64,000 bases of DNA from an uncultured Rhodocyclaceae bacterium (lineage in GTDB: Bacteria; Pseudomonadota; Gammaproteobacteria; Burkholderiales; Rhodocyclaceae). Position 1 is the stretch's first letter. Each line of letters begins with the position of its first letter. The notes beneath the pieces were generated by a model. It made no database searches. It had not been told where the DNA came from and was given only the letters and a program-made list of their open reading frames with translations. The stretch spans positions 1,674,001-1,738,000 of the forward strand of contig CAJQTY010000001.1 in NCBI GenBank assembly GCA_907163075.1. The letters are read 5' to 3'. This document shows, one piece after another, positions 49,737 through 58,516 of this stretch. The position numbers and the translations under genes are program-made.

Positions 49737-50840
49737 TCAGCTCTTGAGCAGGACGACGACGACGAACAGGGCCAACAGCCCGATCCCGACCGCCAATCGG
49801 CTACCGATGCGCTCGAACACTTCGTCGCCGGGTCGGGGAAGCGCTTTTATCAACGGATGCGCTAGCGATAGATACCACAGCAGCAGTGGCAATAGCGCCA
49901 GGAGCGCATGCCACGGCATGGCACGTCCAGCCACCGGCACGAGCGGCAGGCTGTTTTCGTAACGGCTGCGCAGCATGAACGGCGATTCGGGATCGCCGGT
50001 CGGCAGCACCGGGTACGGCGCTCCCGGCCCGGCGCGCAGATACTCATCCCGGAAGACCTCCAGAACGACCGGACGCGCGTGGTTGGCCACCCGCCCCTGC
50101 AGTACGAAGGCGGGAAATAGCCCGTAGTGCCGAACGATGGGCAGGCTCTGCTCGGTAACGAAGGTAAGCTCCGCCTCGGGATCGACATGTGTCAGCAAAC
50201 CCGCTTGCTCCCAAGCGCCCCGCGCCATGGACAATGCGATCGCAAGAGCAATCAGGGCCGTCACGAACACGCCGGGCAGTGCACACGCCCGCATCAGACG
50301 ACGACGGCGTTCGCTGCGCCGCAGTCGGCCGATAGTGGGAGCCGCCATGTCGAGCAGGCGGGCGACTGCGGTATCGGCATCAGGAGCCACCGAACCGTCG
50401 TCAAGAAGCGGCCTCATGCCACTGTCGCTGGCCAGTCCCGAAAGCAGGGCGGCGTAGTCCGTGCGGAACGCCGCCACGGCTGCCGGGTCCGAGCGGCTGA
50501 CGACCGCGCCAACACGGATATGACCGTCCAGCAGACGGATTTCCAGATGGCCATGCGACCATGGCCCGAAAAGGATGCGGCTTCGCTGATAGCGAAGCAG
50601 AACTGCCTTCTGCGTCAGGCGTTCGTCGGCATAGTCTTCGGGCTCGAAGCCGCTCTTGTCGTGCGCGAGGCCGGGGTAGCGATCGATCAGCCCTACCGCG
50701 AGGCGGACATTGCGCGCCTCGATCGTCGCGCCAAGGGCCGCATCGTCGTCGGCGAACCATTGCGGCACCTCCTCCTGACCGTCTGGCCGGGAAAGCAGCG
50801 TTTCGTCCCGCAGGCTTGTAGTAACATAGAATGATGTCAT
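49737..50840 (-). CDS. Unrecognised membrane protein
   Basis: 367 residues from the ATG at 50840, chosen because GGAGGGCTG precedes it and the upstream frame is antisense to the divergent gene. Residues 1-185 are soluble and rich in charged residues (TTSLRDETLLSRPDGQEEVP, IEARNVRLAVGLIDRYPGL). One membrane helix at about 186-208, an exposed segment of about 95 residues (PIVRHYGLFPAFVLQGRVAN), then two C-terminal helices (about 305-325 and 345-366). I recognise no family. Its start codon overlaps the divergent gene's first codons. Confidence 0.7.
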   Translation of the reverse strand: MTSFYVTTSLRDETLLSRPDGQEEVPQWFADDDAALGATIEARNVRLAVGLIDRYPGLAHDKSGFEPEDYADERLTQKAVLLRYQRSRILFGPWSHGHLEIRLLDGHIRVGAVVSRSDPAAVAAFRTDYAALLSGLASDSGMRPLLDDGSVAPDADTAVARLLDMAAPTIGRLRRSERRRRLMRACALPGVFVTALIALAIALSMARGAWEQAGLLTHVDPEAELTFVTEQSLPIVRHYGLFPAFVLQGRVANHARPVVLEVFRDEYLRAGPGAPYPVLPTGDPESPFMLRSRYENSLPLVPVAGRAMPWHALLALLPLLLWYLSLAHPLIKALPRPGDEVFERIGSRLAVGIGLLALFVVVVLLKS

Positions 50841-51547
50841 CAGCCCTCCGATCGCTATGCGTTTTTCTTGCCACCTTGGCCGGCGCCTCGTGCTTCGCAC
50901 CGGCTCGGGGCGATGCGCCTGCGCCACCGATGGATTTGTTGCCATCCCGCCAGGCCGGTATGATGCGCCCAACGACAATTGTAGTCCACTTGCATAAATC
51001 GCTGGCCGATACGCGTTTCGTAACCCATCTGGAATCTCGGCTGCGCGAACGTCTGCAGCCCGCGGTCGAGGTGCTGCAGTCGGATTTCGACTACCAGCCG
51101 GCCGCACGCTGGGAGGTTCTCGATGGCCGCCGAGTTATCGAGCAGGTCGGCGCCAGCATCCATTGGCCCAGTGCGGAACGAAAGGTCCATGTCTTCGTGC
51201 TGCCCGATGACATGCGGCTGCCACCGGCGCGCTTCAACTTTGCCGTCAGCCTCGGAACTCCCGAAACGCCCTTCCATATCGTCGTGATATCGCTGGCTCG
51301 CCTGCAGTCCTTTCCCTGGTTCGGCGACCGGCTCGATCGCAACCCGCGCCTTACCGCCGAGCGTGTGTTGAAAATGCTCATGAAGAACGTAGCCAAGGTG
51401 TCCGGCTTCACCGGCAGCACGCTCTGCGTATTCGGCTTTCCGCGCTCAGTGGGCGAACTTGATGCCATGCCTGCGGGCTATTGCCAGCCCGACTTGACCA
51501 CCCTGGTCGCCGCCGGCATTGCCCGGGCGCCAGGTCCGGGTGACTGA
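50831..51547 (+). CDS. Exported protein resembling an archaemetzincin without HExxH
   Basis: 238 residues. Signal peptide at about 1-28 (SLCVFLATLAGASCFAPARG). The C-terminal part KNVAKVSGF (185-193), then CVFGFPRSVGELDAMPAGYC (199-218) lines up with the archaemetzincin core HExxHxxGL...CVMxFSxSLxEVDxKxxxFC, including both cysteines and the Asp, but the zinc-binding HExxH is KNVAK here. If the resemblance is real this is a catalytically dead member. Start ATGATG at 50831 overlaps the divergent gene's start by 10 bp, with a weak ribosome site; the second ATG is equally possible. Confidence 0.65.
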   Translation: MMSSALRSLCVFLATLAGASCFAPARGDAPAPPMDLLPSRQAGMMRPTTIVVHLHKSLADTRFVTHLESRLRERLQPAVEVLQSDFDYQPAARWEVLDGRRVIEQVGASIHWPSAERKVHVFVLPDDMRLPPARFNFAVSLGTPETPFHIVVISLARLQSFPWFGDRLDRNPRLTAERVLKMLMKNVAKVSGFTGSTLCVFGFPRSVGELDAMPAGYCQPDLTTLVAAGIARAPGPGD

Positions 51548-51677
51548 ACCGCCACCCTCCGGGCCTCGATCGAGAAGGACGGCGTGCTGGTCGAGGCGGA
51601 GATGTTGACTAAGACAGCTTGAAACACTTTCCACGGGTACAGAAATAGCTTGACTACATGTTTGCGTGCTAATCCTC

Positions 51678-51701
51678 ATACGCGGCTGGCCTGGCGCCGA
51701 C
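51678..51701 (+). repeat. 24-bp direct repeat, left copy
   Basis: Begins ATACGCGGCTGGCCTGGCGC and is identical over 24 bp to 52594-52617. The two copies flank the PEP-CTERM gene about 0.9 kb apart; each is followed by ACT-gene 3' sequence. Confidence 0.9.
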
Positions 51702-51718
51702 CATAAGTGCCCTCTCCT

Positions 51719-51841
51719 TCAGAACGACCGAATCATCGCAAACCCGTGCTTTTCCATCATCGCCGGCCCAGCGTCGATGGCGTCGACCTTGTGTTCGAGC
51801 GAAGCGTAGAGATACTTGATGCAGAGTCCTTCGTCGCGCGA
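51719..51841 (-). pseudogene. Partial duplicate of the ACT-domain gene 3' end
   Basis: On the minus strand it still reads HGFAMIRSF then a stop, against HGFATIPSF in the intact gene at 52719. Similarity runs about 120 bp (for example CTTGTGTTCGAGCGA and CCTTCGTCGCG shared), with an in-frame 27-bp deletion between short GTCGACCTT/GTCAACCTT repeats. No start or N-terminal two thirds remain. Confidence 0.85.
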
Positions 51842-51922
51842 TCTGTTTTCAACATACCGATCGCATCGATTTGTGGCGACCTGTTAGTATTGCCGCCTTC
51901 GAAAAACACAGAGAATATCGCT

Positions 51923-52564
51923 ATGTCACATTCCTCAGTTCGCAAGTTATCCCGTACGGTCGCATGTTCTATGGTTGCCGTCCTGCTGACCGTTTTCTCA
52001 GTTGAATCCAGGGCAATAACGCAGGCATATGGCGATCCAAGGCCTGCAAGTATGATCGTATTCGGTCCGCAAGCGACGGCCTGCATTGGCCAGGTTCCTT
52101 GCGATGGATCGTGGGTCCAGCTTTCGTCTTCGCGTCTTGAGGTCGGCGAAACAGCAAAGCTTTCAACGGCCAGCAGCGTCTTCGCCTTTTATCTGGGCAA
52201 CGCACTAAGCGGCACGTTCAACGTATCGCTATCGCCCGCCTATCGAATTCAAGAAGTCCCGCTGCCTGCCTACGTGGGCGATGGCTACGTTCCCGCGCAC
52301 GACGAATTGACCGTGCACGTCGCCAGCCGCTTTGCCGTGCTATCAAATACAGACCTTGGACATGCCTCGTTCGTGGCTCAAACGGGAGCGGACTACTACT
52401 TGTTTCTCGAGGGCAAAGTGCGAGGAGCGCAAGACTATAGCTTACAAGTGACTTCGGTGCCTGAACCAGAAAATTACGCCATGCTATTGGCCGGTTTGGG
52501 TCTGATGTTATCCATTTCGCGTTTTCGCAAGCTGCGCGAAACGACGGCCCCACGCGCTGTCTGA
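51923..52564 (+). CDS. PEP-CTERM sorting-domain protein
   Basis: 213 residues. Signal peptide at about 10-33 (RTVACSMVAVLLTVFSVESRA), a beta-rich middle region that may be a carbohydrate-binding or pre-peptidase-like fold (FGPQATACIGQVPCDGSWVQ, GADYYLFLEGKV), and a C-terminal VPEPENYAMLLAGLGLMLS followed by a basic RFRKLRE: the PEP-CTERM signal recognised by exosortase EpsH/XrtA for surface sorting. The exosortase is not in the window. The gene lies between two direct repeats. Confidence 0.85.
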   Translation: MSHSSVRKLSRTVACSMVAVLLTVFSVESRAITQAYGDPRPASMIVFGPQATACIGQVPCDGSWVQLSSSRLEVGETAKLSTASSVFAFYLGNALSGTFNVSLSPAYRIQEVPLPAYVGDGYVPAHDELTVHVASRFAVLSNTDLGHASFVAQTGADYYLFLEGKVRGAQDYSLQVTSVPEPENYAMLLAGLGLMLSISRFRKLRETTAPRAV

Positions 52565-52593
52565 AGTGGTTGTAAGGTCTGGGCACTGTCTCG

Positions 52594-52617
52594 ATACGCG
52601 GCTGGCCTGGCGCCGAC
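52594..52617 (+). repeat. 24-bp direct repeat, right copy
   Basis: Identical to 51678-51701. Lies about 100 bp downstream of the intact ACT gene's stop, before its terminator. Confidence 0.9.
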
Positions 52618-52670
52618 GACAGGCGCCCGGTTATTTTAGGGCAGCTGAAAGTAGCCTGCAGGAGTAAGCA

Positions 52671-52699
52671 TCAAAAACAAAGGGGCCGGCGGCCCCTTT
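52671..52699 (-). terminator. Intrinsic terminator of the ubiUVT-paaK-ACT operon
   Basis: AAAGGGGCC (52679-52687) pairs perfectly with GGCCCCTTT (52691-52699) around GGC. On the minus strand the stem is followed by TTTGTTTTTG. It lies 20 nt after the ACT gene stop. Confidence 0.88.
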
Positions 52700-52718
52700 T
52701 GTGTAATGCCAGTCACCT

Positions 52719-53135
52719 TCAGAACGACGGGATCGTCGCAAATCCGTGCTTCTCCAGCATCGCCAGCCCGGCGCTGATGTCGTCAACCTTGATTACGATT
52801 ACTGCCTTGTCGACCTTGTGTTCGAGCGAGGCGTAGAGGTACTCGATGCTTACCCCTTCGTCGCGGAAGAGCGCCATGATGCGGGCGAGTTCGCCGGGGT
52901 GGTCGGGTACTTCAACGCCGATGACGTCGGTTTCGCGGGCGGTGAAGCCGGATTCCCTGAGCAGTTTCACGGCCTCGTCGGGCTGATCGGCGACCATGCG
53001 CAGGATGCCGAAATCGGTGGTATCGGCGATCGAGATGGCGCGCAGGTTGATGCCGGCGCGGGCCAGCAAGGCGGTAACGTCGGCCAGCCGGCCGCTGGTG
53101 TTTTCCATGAAGATGGAAATCTGCTTGATGATCAT
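52719..53135 (-). CDS. Tandem ACT-domain regulatory protein
   Basis: 138 residues made of two ACT domains: QISIFMENTSGRLADVTALL with INLRAISIADT, and VIGVEVPDHPGELARIMALF with VSIEYLYASL. ACT pairs bind small ligands such as amino acids. The start overlaps the paaK stop (ATGA). Small ACT proteins of this type regularly accompany phenylacetate-CoA ligase genes and are thought to modulate them, perhaps by sensing phenylalanine; that role is inference. Confidence 0.92.
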   Translation of the reverse strand: MIIKQISIFMENTSGRLADVTALLARAGINLRAISIADTTDFGILRMVADQPDEAVKLLRESGFTARETDVIGVEVPDHPGELARIMALFRDEGVSIEYLYASLEHKVDKAVIVIKVDDISAGLAMLEKHGFATIPSF

Positions 53136-54439
53136 CAGAGGCTCCTTTTATCGATGATGCGCTGGGCCTTGCCTTCGCTGCGGGCGATCGTGCGCGGTTC
53201 GACCAGCTTGATGTGGGCGCTGATGCCCAGTTCGCTCTTCAGCTCGTCGTGGATGCGCTTGCGCAGTTGCTCCATGGCGCGCGTGACGTCGGAGAAGAGC
53301 GCTTCCTCGACTTCGACCTGGATCTCGATTTCGTCGAGATGCGTGGCGCCACGGTCGATGACGATCTGATAATGCGGCTGCGTGCCTTCGATGCGCATCA
53401 GCACGTTTTCGATCTGCGACGGGAAGCAGTTCACGCCGCGGATGATCATCATGTCGTCGGTACGGCCGAGCAGGCGGTGGATGCGCACCGAGGTGCGGCC
53501 GCAGGAGCACGGCTCACGCATCAGGAAGGTGATGTCGCGCGTGCGGTAGCGCAGCAGCGGCGAACCTTCGCGCTCAAGGCTGGTGATGATCAGTTCGCCC
53601 TTTTCGCCATCGGCCAGCACTTCGCCGGTTTCCGGATTGATGATTTCGGGGTAGAAGTAGTCTTCGTTGAAGTGCAGGCCGTCCTTGCATTCGCACTCGG
53701 CGGCAACGCCGGGGCCGATCAGTTCGGTCAGGCCGTAGATGTCGTGGGCATTGATGTTTAGCTTGCTCTCGATCTCGATGCGCATGTTTTCGCTCCACGG
53801 CTCGGCGCCGAAGCAGCCGGCCTTGAGCGGCAGTTCGCGGAAGTCGATGCCTTCCTCCAGCGCCGCCTCGGCGAGAAACAGCGAGTAGGACGGAGTGCAG
53901 GTGAGCAGCGTGGTACCGAAGTCGCGCATGATCATCAACTGGCGCCGGGTATTGCCGGCCGAGATCGGGATGATGTTGGCGCCGATGCGGCGGGCGCCGT
54001 AGTGGACGCCGAGACCGCCGGTGAACAGGCCGTAGCCGTAGCCGTTCTGCACCGTGTCGCCTTTCTCGCAGCCGGCCATGGACAGCGTGCGCGCCATGAC
54101 CTCTGACCACATGTCGATGTCGGCTTCGGTGTAGGCGCCGACCACCGGCGTGCCGGTCGTTCCCGACGAAGTGTGGATTTCGACGAGTTCGGAGCGGTCG
54201 CAGGCGAGCAGGCCGTAGGGGTAGGTTTCGCGCAGTTCGTACTTGGTGGTGAAGGGAAGTTTGGCAACATCCTTCAGGCTGCTGATCGAATCCGGCGTGA
54301 CGCCTGCCTGGTCGAGCTTCTGGCGGTAGAACGGGACGCGGGAATAGACGCGTTCGACGGCTTTTTGCAGGCGTTCGAGCTGCAGTTTCTGGCGTGCCGC
54401 GGGCGCGGCGCACTCGGCTTCCCTGTTCCAGATCGGCAT
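53135..54439 (-). CDS. paaK: Phenylacetate-CoA ligase
   Basis: 434 residues. Adenylate-forming enzyme activating phenylacetate to phenylacetyl-CoA, the entry step of aerobic and anaerobic phenylacetate degradation. ATP-binding [20 protein letters not shown] (the P-loop-like motif), [35 protein letters not shown] and the hinge [19 protein letters not shown]. Length is typical. No paaABCDE or padB-type genes are near; the neighbours are ubiquinone genes, so its substrate might be another aryl acid. Confidence 0.94.
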   Translation of the reverse strand: MPIWNREAECAAPAARQKLQLERLQKAVERVYSRVPFYRQKLDQAGVTPDSISSLKDVAKLPFTTKYELRETYPYGLLACDRSELVEIHTSSGTTGTPVVGAYTEADIDMWSEVMARTLSMAGCEKGDTVQNGYGYGLFTGGLGVHYGARRIGANIIPISAGNTRRQLMIMRDFGTTLLTCTPSYSLFLAEAALEEGIDFRELPLKAGCFGAEPWSENMRIEIESKLNINAHDIYGLTELIGPGVAAECECKDGLHFNEDYFYPEIINPETGEVLADGEKGELIITSLEREGSPLLRYRTRDITFLMREPCSCGRTSVRIHRLLGRTDDMMIIRGVNCFPSQIENVLMRIEGTQPHYQIVIDRGATHLDEIEIQVEVEEALFSDVTRAMEQLRKRIHDELKSELGISAHIKLVEPRTIARSEGKAQRIIDKRSL

Positions 54440-54484
54440 TATTTTGTTCTCCCTGAGTTTTATGCGACTTCCGTGAGCCGCGGG

Positions 54485-54958
54485 CTAGTGGCGAAAAACC
54501 GGCAAGCGGGACAGTTTCGGCCACTCCACCGCGTCGAGCATGTTCTTCACGATGAGGCCAAGTTCGGTATCGCCCTCGATCGACAATTCGCGGTTGAAGA
54601 ACAAGGTATCCGGGTCCTCCTGCCGCGCCACCAGTTGCAGGAAGGCCGACAGGTTGGCGCGAAACGCCAGGTCGGGCGTTTGCGGCGGGGTGAACACCGG
54701 GCGGAACAGTCCGCGGCGAAAAGTGAAACACGCCCGCCCGCCGGTATCGAGCACGTCGACGAGGAAACTGCGGCCTTCGAGCAGTTCGAGGCTGTCTTCG
54801 GGCAGCAGTTTCATCTTGAGCACGGCATTGAGGCCGGTACTCAGGACCACGGCGTGCGGCCACTGCGGCAGCCTGTTGCCGACCGCCGAAACGAAGGCCG
54901 GCAGCCTGAAGCGCGGAATGGTTAGCGTCGGGAAGGATTCGAGAATGCCACCGGCCAT
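54485..54958 (-). CDS. ubiT: SCP2-domain ubiquinone biosynthesis factor UbiT
   Basis: 157 residues. Single SCP2 lipid-binding domain (LNAVLKMKLLPEDSLELLEG, FLVDVLDTGGRACFTFRRG) of the YhbT/UbiT type. In the oxygen-independent ubiquinone pathway UbiT takes the place of UbiJ as the lipid-handling factor. I use the ATG at 54958 because AGGGAG stands 7 nt before it; an ATG two codons earlier is too close to that site. Follows ubiV with stop and start region overlapping. Confidence 0.9.
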   Translation of the reverse strand: MAGGILESFPTLTIPRFRLPAFVSAVGNRLPQWPHAVVLSTGLNAVLKMKLLPEDSLELLEGRSFLVDVLDTGGRACFTFRRGLFRPVFTPPQTPDLAFRANLSAFLQLVARQEDPDTLFFNRELSIEGDTELGLIVKNMLDAVEWPKLSRLPVFRH

Positions 54959-54960
54959 GA

Positions 54961-55866
54961 TCATGCTCCCTGCAGTTGTGTGAGTGCGGTTTGATGGTGC
55001 GACGCAATGCCCGGCTCGCCGAACCAGTAGCCATCGACCAGGCCTTCGGCGGCCCAGCCGCTGGTGTCCGGATGCACCGTTTCGCCGCGCCGCGCCGCGT
55101 CGAAGGCGGCGACGATGGCCGGCATGCACGCCGGCTGCGGGCTGAGGCGCACGATGTCGATGCCGATTTTCAGCATGTCCGGAATTTCGGCGAGCAGGTT
55201 ATAGGTCTGCGCCGACATTGTCTGGATCCCGTTGATGGCGAGGAAGGGCTGGCCTTCGCGGGTTCTCAGCGTCATCGCCTCGGGGTGATCGAGACATTTG
55301 AACTGGCAGTCGTCCTTGTTCAGATCGTAGTGGCGTGCGGTGAAGCAGCGCGCCGAGAAAGCGAGCGGCAGCTTGCCATAGACGAAAACCTCGGTCTCGA
55401 CACCGGCCGGGCGGCCGGCGTGCAGCATTTCGATCAGCCGGCGATCGGCCTCCAGCGGCGGCACCCAGCGCTGCATCCCGTAGCGGGCAAAGGTCGCCAG
55501 CGTGGCCGCGTTGTAGATATTCAGATGCGGCCCGGCGACGAAAGGGCGTCCATTGGCGATGTTCACGGCGCCCAGATCGTTGGCCTCGACCTTGCAGCCA
55601 GCCTCGTCGATGAGGCGGCGCAGCGCCTTGAGATCGCCCTCCGACTCAAGCAGCGCCTGGGCCGAAACGACGACCTCCTTGCCCGAGTCGCCGAGGTCGC
55701 GCGCCAGGCCGATCCAGTCGGTGACGCGCAGTTGCTGGCGGCGCGAGCAGAGGACCTCGCCGACGTAAATGATGTCGATCGCCGTGCTCTGCGCCATCTC
55801 GGCGTAGAAATCGAAGACCTCCTGTTTCGACCAGAAATAGAGCAGCGGGCCCAATGCAATTTTCAT
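54961..55866 (-). CDS. ubiV: Oxygen-independent ubiquinone hydroxylation protein UbiV (U32 family)
   Basis: 301 residues. Partner of UbiU in oxygen-free hydroxylation of ubiquinone precursors. Four cysteines that would bind a 4Fe-4S cluster are Cys40, Cys174, Cys187 and Cys191, the last three spaced as in the E. coli protein. Peptidase-U32-like TIM-barrel pattern ([20 protein letters not shown]). Start MKIALGP at 55866; longer frames lack support. Confidence 0.94.
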   Translation of the reverse strand: MKIALGPLLYFWSKQEVFDFYAEMAQSTAIDIIYVGEVLCSRRQQLRVTDWIGLARDLGDSGKEVVVSAQALLESEGDLKALRRLIDEAGCKVEANDLGAVNIANGRPFVAGPHLNIYNAATLATFARYGMQRWVPPLEADRRLIEMLHAGRPAGVETEVFVYGKLPLAFSARCFTARHYDLNKDDCQFKCLDHPEAMTLRTREGQPFLAINGIQTMSAQTYNLLAEIPDMLKIGIDIVRLSPQPACMPAIVAAFDAARRGETVHPDTSGWAAEGLVDGYWFGEPGIASHHQTALTQLQGA

Positions 55867-55897
55867 GAAAACCTCTTTCGCCGCAGGCGGCAAAAAA

Positions 55898-56911
55898 TCA
55901 TCGCCACGGGCGGCTGTAAGCGCCCAGGGTCGCCTGCACGCCTTCCGAGACTTTGCTTAGTTCAGCCTGCCACGCCGGCTTGACCTTGAAGCGGTCCAGG
56001 CCCCGGCCCAGTTCGTCGATTGCCGCACGCAGGGTGCGCGTCACCTGGGCGACGTAGGCCGGGCTGCGCTGGCGGCCTTCGACCTTGATCGCCGAGACGC
56101 CGATCCTGACGATGTCGGGCAGGATCTCGAGCACGTTCAGGCTGGTCGGCTCCTCCAGCGCGTAATAGGTCTCGCCGCCGACCTCGAAGCGCCCCTTGCA
56201 CAGCGTCGGATAGCCGGCCGGCTCGTTGTCGGCGCAGCGGTCGATGAGGATGCCGTTGAGGCGCGTGGACATCTGCCCCGGCGATTTTTCCCACTTCACG
56301 TACTTGGCCGGTGAGCAGGCGCCGACGGTGTTCGGCGACTCGCCAGTGGCGTAGGACGAGAGCCAGCAGCGCCCTTCGTTCATCACGCACAGACTGCCGA
56401 AGCCGAAGACCTCGATTTCGACCGGTGTGTTGTTGATCACCAGTTCGACCTGCGCCAGCGTCAGCACGCGCGGCAGCACGGCGCGGCGCACGCCGAATTC
56501 GCGCTGGGCGAAGTTCACCGCCTCGTAGCTGGTCGCCGAGCCCTGCACCGACAGATGCAGCCGGAGATCGGGGTGGCGCTTGCTGGCGTAGTCGAGCAGG
56601 CCGATGTCGGCCAGGATCACCGCATCGACGCCGAGGTCGGCGGCGCCATCGACGGCCTTGTGCCAGTCCGCCTCGCGCCCCGGCTGGGGAAAGGTATTGA
56701 TCGCCATCAGCACGTGCCGGCCGCGCGCATGGGCGTAGTTGATGCCCTCGACCATTGCCTTGTGGTCAAAATTCAGGCCGGCGAAGTTGCGCGCGTTGGT
56801 GTCGTTCTTGTAGCCCAAATAGACCGTATCGGCGCCGTTATCGATCGCCGCTCTGAGCGCCGGCAGGCTGCCGGCCGGGCACACCAGTTCGGGTAGTTTC
56901 TGCTGCAGCAT
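55898..56911 (-). CDS. ubiU: Oxygen-independent ubiquinone hydroxylation protein UbiU (U32 family)
   Basis: 337 residues. Begins [20 protein letters not shown], the U32 signature. Cluster-binding cysteines are Cys175, Cys182, Cys199 and Cys238, with gaps of 7, 17 and 39, the same as those of E. coli UbiU. Uses prephenate rather than oxygen as hydroxyl donor according to work on the E. coli proteins. First gene of the ubiU-ubiV-ubiT-paaK-ACT run; presumably induced without oxygen, although I could not fix an FNR/Anr box upstream. Confidence 0.95.
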   Translation of the reverse strand: MLQQKLPELVCPAGSLPALRAAIDNGADTVYLGYKNDTNARNFAGLNFDHKAMVEGINYAHARGRHVLMAINTFPQPGREADWHKAVDGAADLGVDAVILADIGLLDYASKRHPDLRLHLSVQGSATSYEAVNFAQREFGVRRAVLPRVLTLAQVELVINNTPVEIEVFGFGSLCVMNEGRCWLSSYATGESPNTVGACSPAKYVKWEKSPGQMSTRLNGILIDRCADNEPAGYPTLCKGRFEVGGETYYALEEPTSLNVLEILPDIVRIGVSAIKVEGRQRSPAYVAQVTRTLRAAIDELGRGLDRFKVKPAWQAELSKVSEGVQATLGAYSRPWR

Positions 56912-57057
56912 GGCTTTTCTCGCAAAACGAAGCCGCAAGTATACCGAGCGGGCGGCCAAACGGCATGATTTTCATCAATTTATGGTATTCGGCGGATAAC
57001 GCGACGCTCATTCGCCCAGGCTGTTCGCACAAGTTCCAGGCAGTGTGCAACGTCACG

Positions 57058-57837
57058 CTAGAGCGTCCTGGGCTTGCGCGGCGCGTTGGCGAACAGGCGG
57101 TCGTAGATGGCGTTGGGCAGCAGGCGCAAGGCCTTGGCGACGAGACCCATCTGCCAGGGAATGACGGTGTAGCTGGTGCCGCGCTCGATGGCGCGGGCAA
57201 AGCGGCGGGCGGCTTCGTCGGCCGGCAGCAGGAAGGGCATGCGGTAGGGGTTGATGGCGGTCATCGGCGTAGCGATGTAGCCGGGTGCGATGGTGACGAC
57301 TTTGATTCCGGACGCGCGCATTTCCAGACGCAGGCTTTCGAGGTAGGTGATGGTTGCCGCCTTCGAGGCGCTATACGCTTCGGCGCCGGGCAGGCCGCGA
57401 ATGCCGGCGACCGAGGCGATGCCGACCAGACGCCCCCTCCCTTGCTGGCGCATGGCGGCGATGAACGGCGAGAAAGTGGCGGCCATGCCGTAGACGTTGA
57501 TCTCGAAGATGCGCCGGATGACCTCAAGATCCTCGGCGCATTCGGTCAGCGTGCCGGACGACACGCCGGCGTTGGCGATGACGATGTCGGGAGTACCGCA
57601 ACGCGCGATGAAATCATCCGCCGCAACACGCAGCGCGGCGGCGTCGGTAACGTCGAGCGGATAGCAGGAAACCTGTTTTGCCCCGGCGCCGCTCAGTGCG
57701 GCGGCCAGCGCTTCGAGCTGGTCGCCGCGCCGGGCGGCGAGGCCGAGCACGGCGCCCTGTTGCGCGTAGTGGCCAGCCAGCGCGCTGCCGATTCCGGAGG
57801 AGGCGCCGGTGATGAAGACCTTGAGCGCGCCGGGCAC
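57058..57837 (-). CDS. Short-chain dehydrogenase/reductase
   Basis: 259 residues from a GTG start at 57837. Rossmann nucleotide-binding FITGASSGIGSALAGHY, NAGVSSG, and the catalytic Ser/Tyr/Lys in GIASVAGIRGLPGAEAYSAS with KAATITYLES. The C-terminal part is like the DltE/YqjQ branch (lipid- or membrane-linked SDRs). Substrate unknown. 13 nt after dsbA on the same strand. Confidence 0.88.
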   Translation of the reverse strand: MPGALKVFITGASSGIGSALAGHYAQQGAVLGLAARRGDQLEALAAALSGAGAKQVSCYPLDVTDAAALRVAADDFIARCGTPDIVIANAGVSSGTLTECAEDLEVIRRIFEINVYGMAATFSPFIAAMRQQGRGRLVGIASVAGIRGLPGAEAYSASKAATITYLESLRLEMRASGIKVVTIAPGYIATPMTAINPYRMPFLLPADEAARRFARAIERGTSYTVIPWQMGLVAKALRLLPNAIYDRLFANAPRKPRTL

Positions 57838-57850
57838 GGCTCGCCGGCCC

Positions 57851-58510
57851 TTATTTCTTCTTCTTGGCGTTGCGTTCGGTGCGCGTCTTGTCGATGACCT
57901 TGTCGGTCAGGGCCAGCAAGTCGGCGTGCGTCTTGACTTCCTGGCCGACGACCAGGTAACGCCCGTCGACAACCAGCGCCGGCACGCCGCGAATCTTGGC
58001 CGACTGCGCGAGCTGGTCGGCGCGCTTGACCTTGCTCGATACGCTAAAGGAATTGAAGGCATCGGAAAACTTCTTGGCATCGACACCCTGCGCGGTAGCC
58101 CATTCGCGGATGCTTTTATCGTCGATCAGCTTCAGCCCTTTTTCGTGGATCGCATTGAACACCGCGCTATCCAGTTTGGACAGGTCGCCGATTGCCTCCA
58201 GCGTGTAGTAGAGCTTGGCCATGAGCTGGTAGAAAGGGCTGTTGAAGCTGACTGGAACGCGTTTGAAAACGACGTCGGACGGCAGCCTGGCCGCCCATTT
58301 CCCGATGTGCGGGTTGAGGTCGTTACAGTGCGGGCAAGCGTAGGAAAAGAACTCGACGACCTCGATCCTGGCCGGATCGTCGGTCATCTGCGCCGGCTCG
58401 ATGGCCGTGTAATCGCGCCCGGCGGCAAGTTGCGCCTGCGCCGGCATGGCCAGCGCGAGCAGGGTCAGGGCGATGGCGGCAAACCATCCGGTCATGTGTT
58501 TTTTGATCAT
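57851..58510 (-). CDS. dsbA: Periplasmic thiol:disulfide oxidoreductase DsbA
   Basis: 219 residues. Signal peptide (about 1-26, ending PAQAQ), thioredoxin fold with the active site FFSYACPHC (Cys59, Cys62) and the cis-Pro loop IRGVPALVVDGRYLV. Introduces disulfides into exported proteins; needs DsbB, not seen here. Ends in a Lys-rich tail. Six nt after the SPOR gene. Confidence 0.95.
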   Translation of the reverse strand: MIKKHMTGWFAAIALTLLALAMPAQAQLAAGRDYTAIEPAQMTDDPARIEVVEFFSYACPHCNDLNPHIGKWAARLPSDVVFKRVPVSFNSPFYQLMAKLYYTLEAIGDLSKLDSAVFNAIHEKGLKLIDDKSIREWATAQGVDAKKFSDAFNSFSVSSKVKRADQLAQSAKIRGVPALVVDGRYLVVGQEVKTHADLLALTDKVIDKTRTERNAKKKK

Positions 58511-58516
58511 TGCTTC

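Larger units (their letters stand above)
51548..51922. other. Gene-free stretch holding a partial duplicate of the ACT gene
   Basis: 375 bp between the archaemetzincin-like gene and the PEP-CTERM gene. Bases 51678-51701 are a direct repeat of 52594-52617, and 51719-51841 are a decayed copy of the end of the ACT-domain gene (both listed separately). The rest shows nothing recognisable. Confidence 0.6.

Noticed and set aside
49527-49865. Plus-strand frame of 112 codons after the DUF6152-like gene
   Set aside because: Runs antisense into the membrane-protein gene and lacks a ribosome site.
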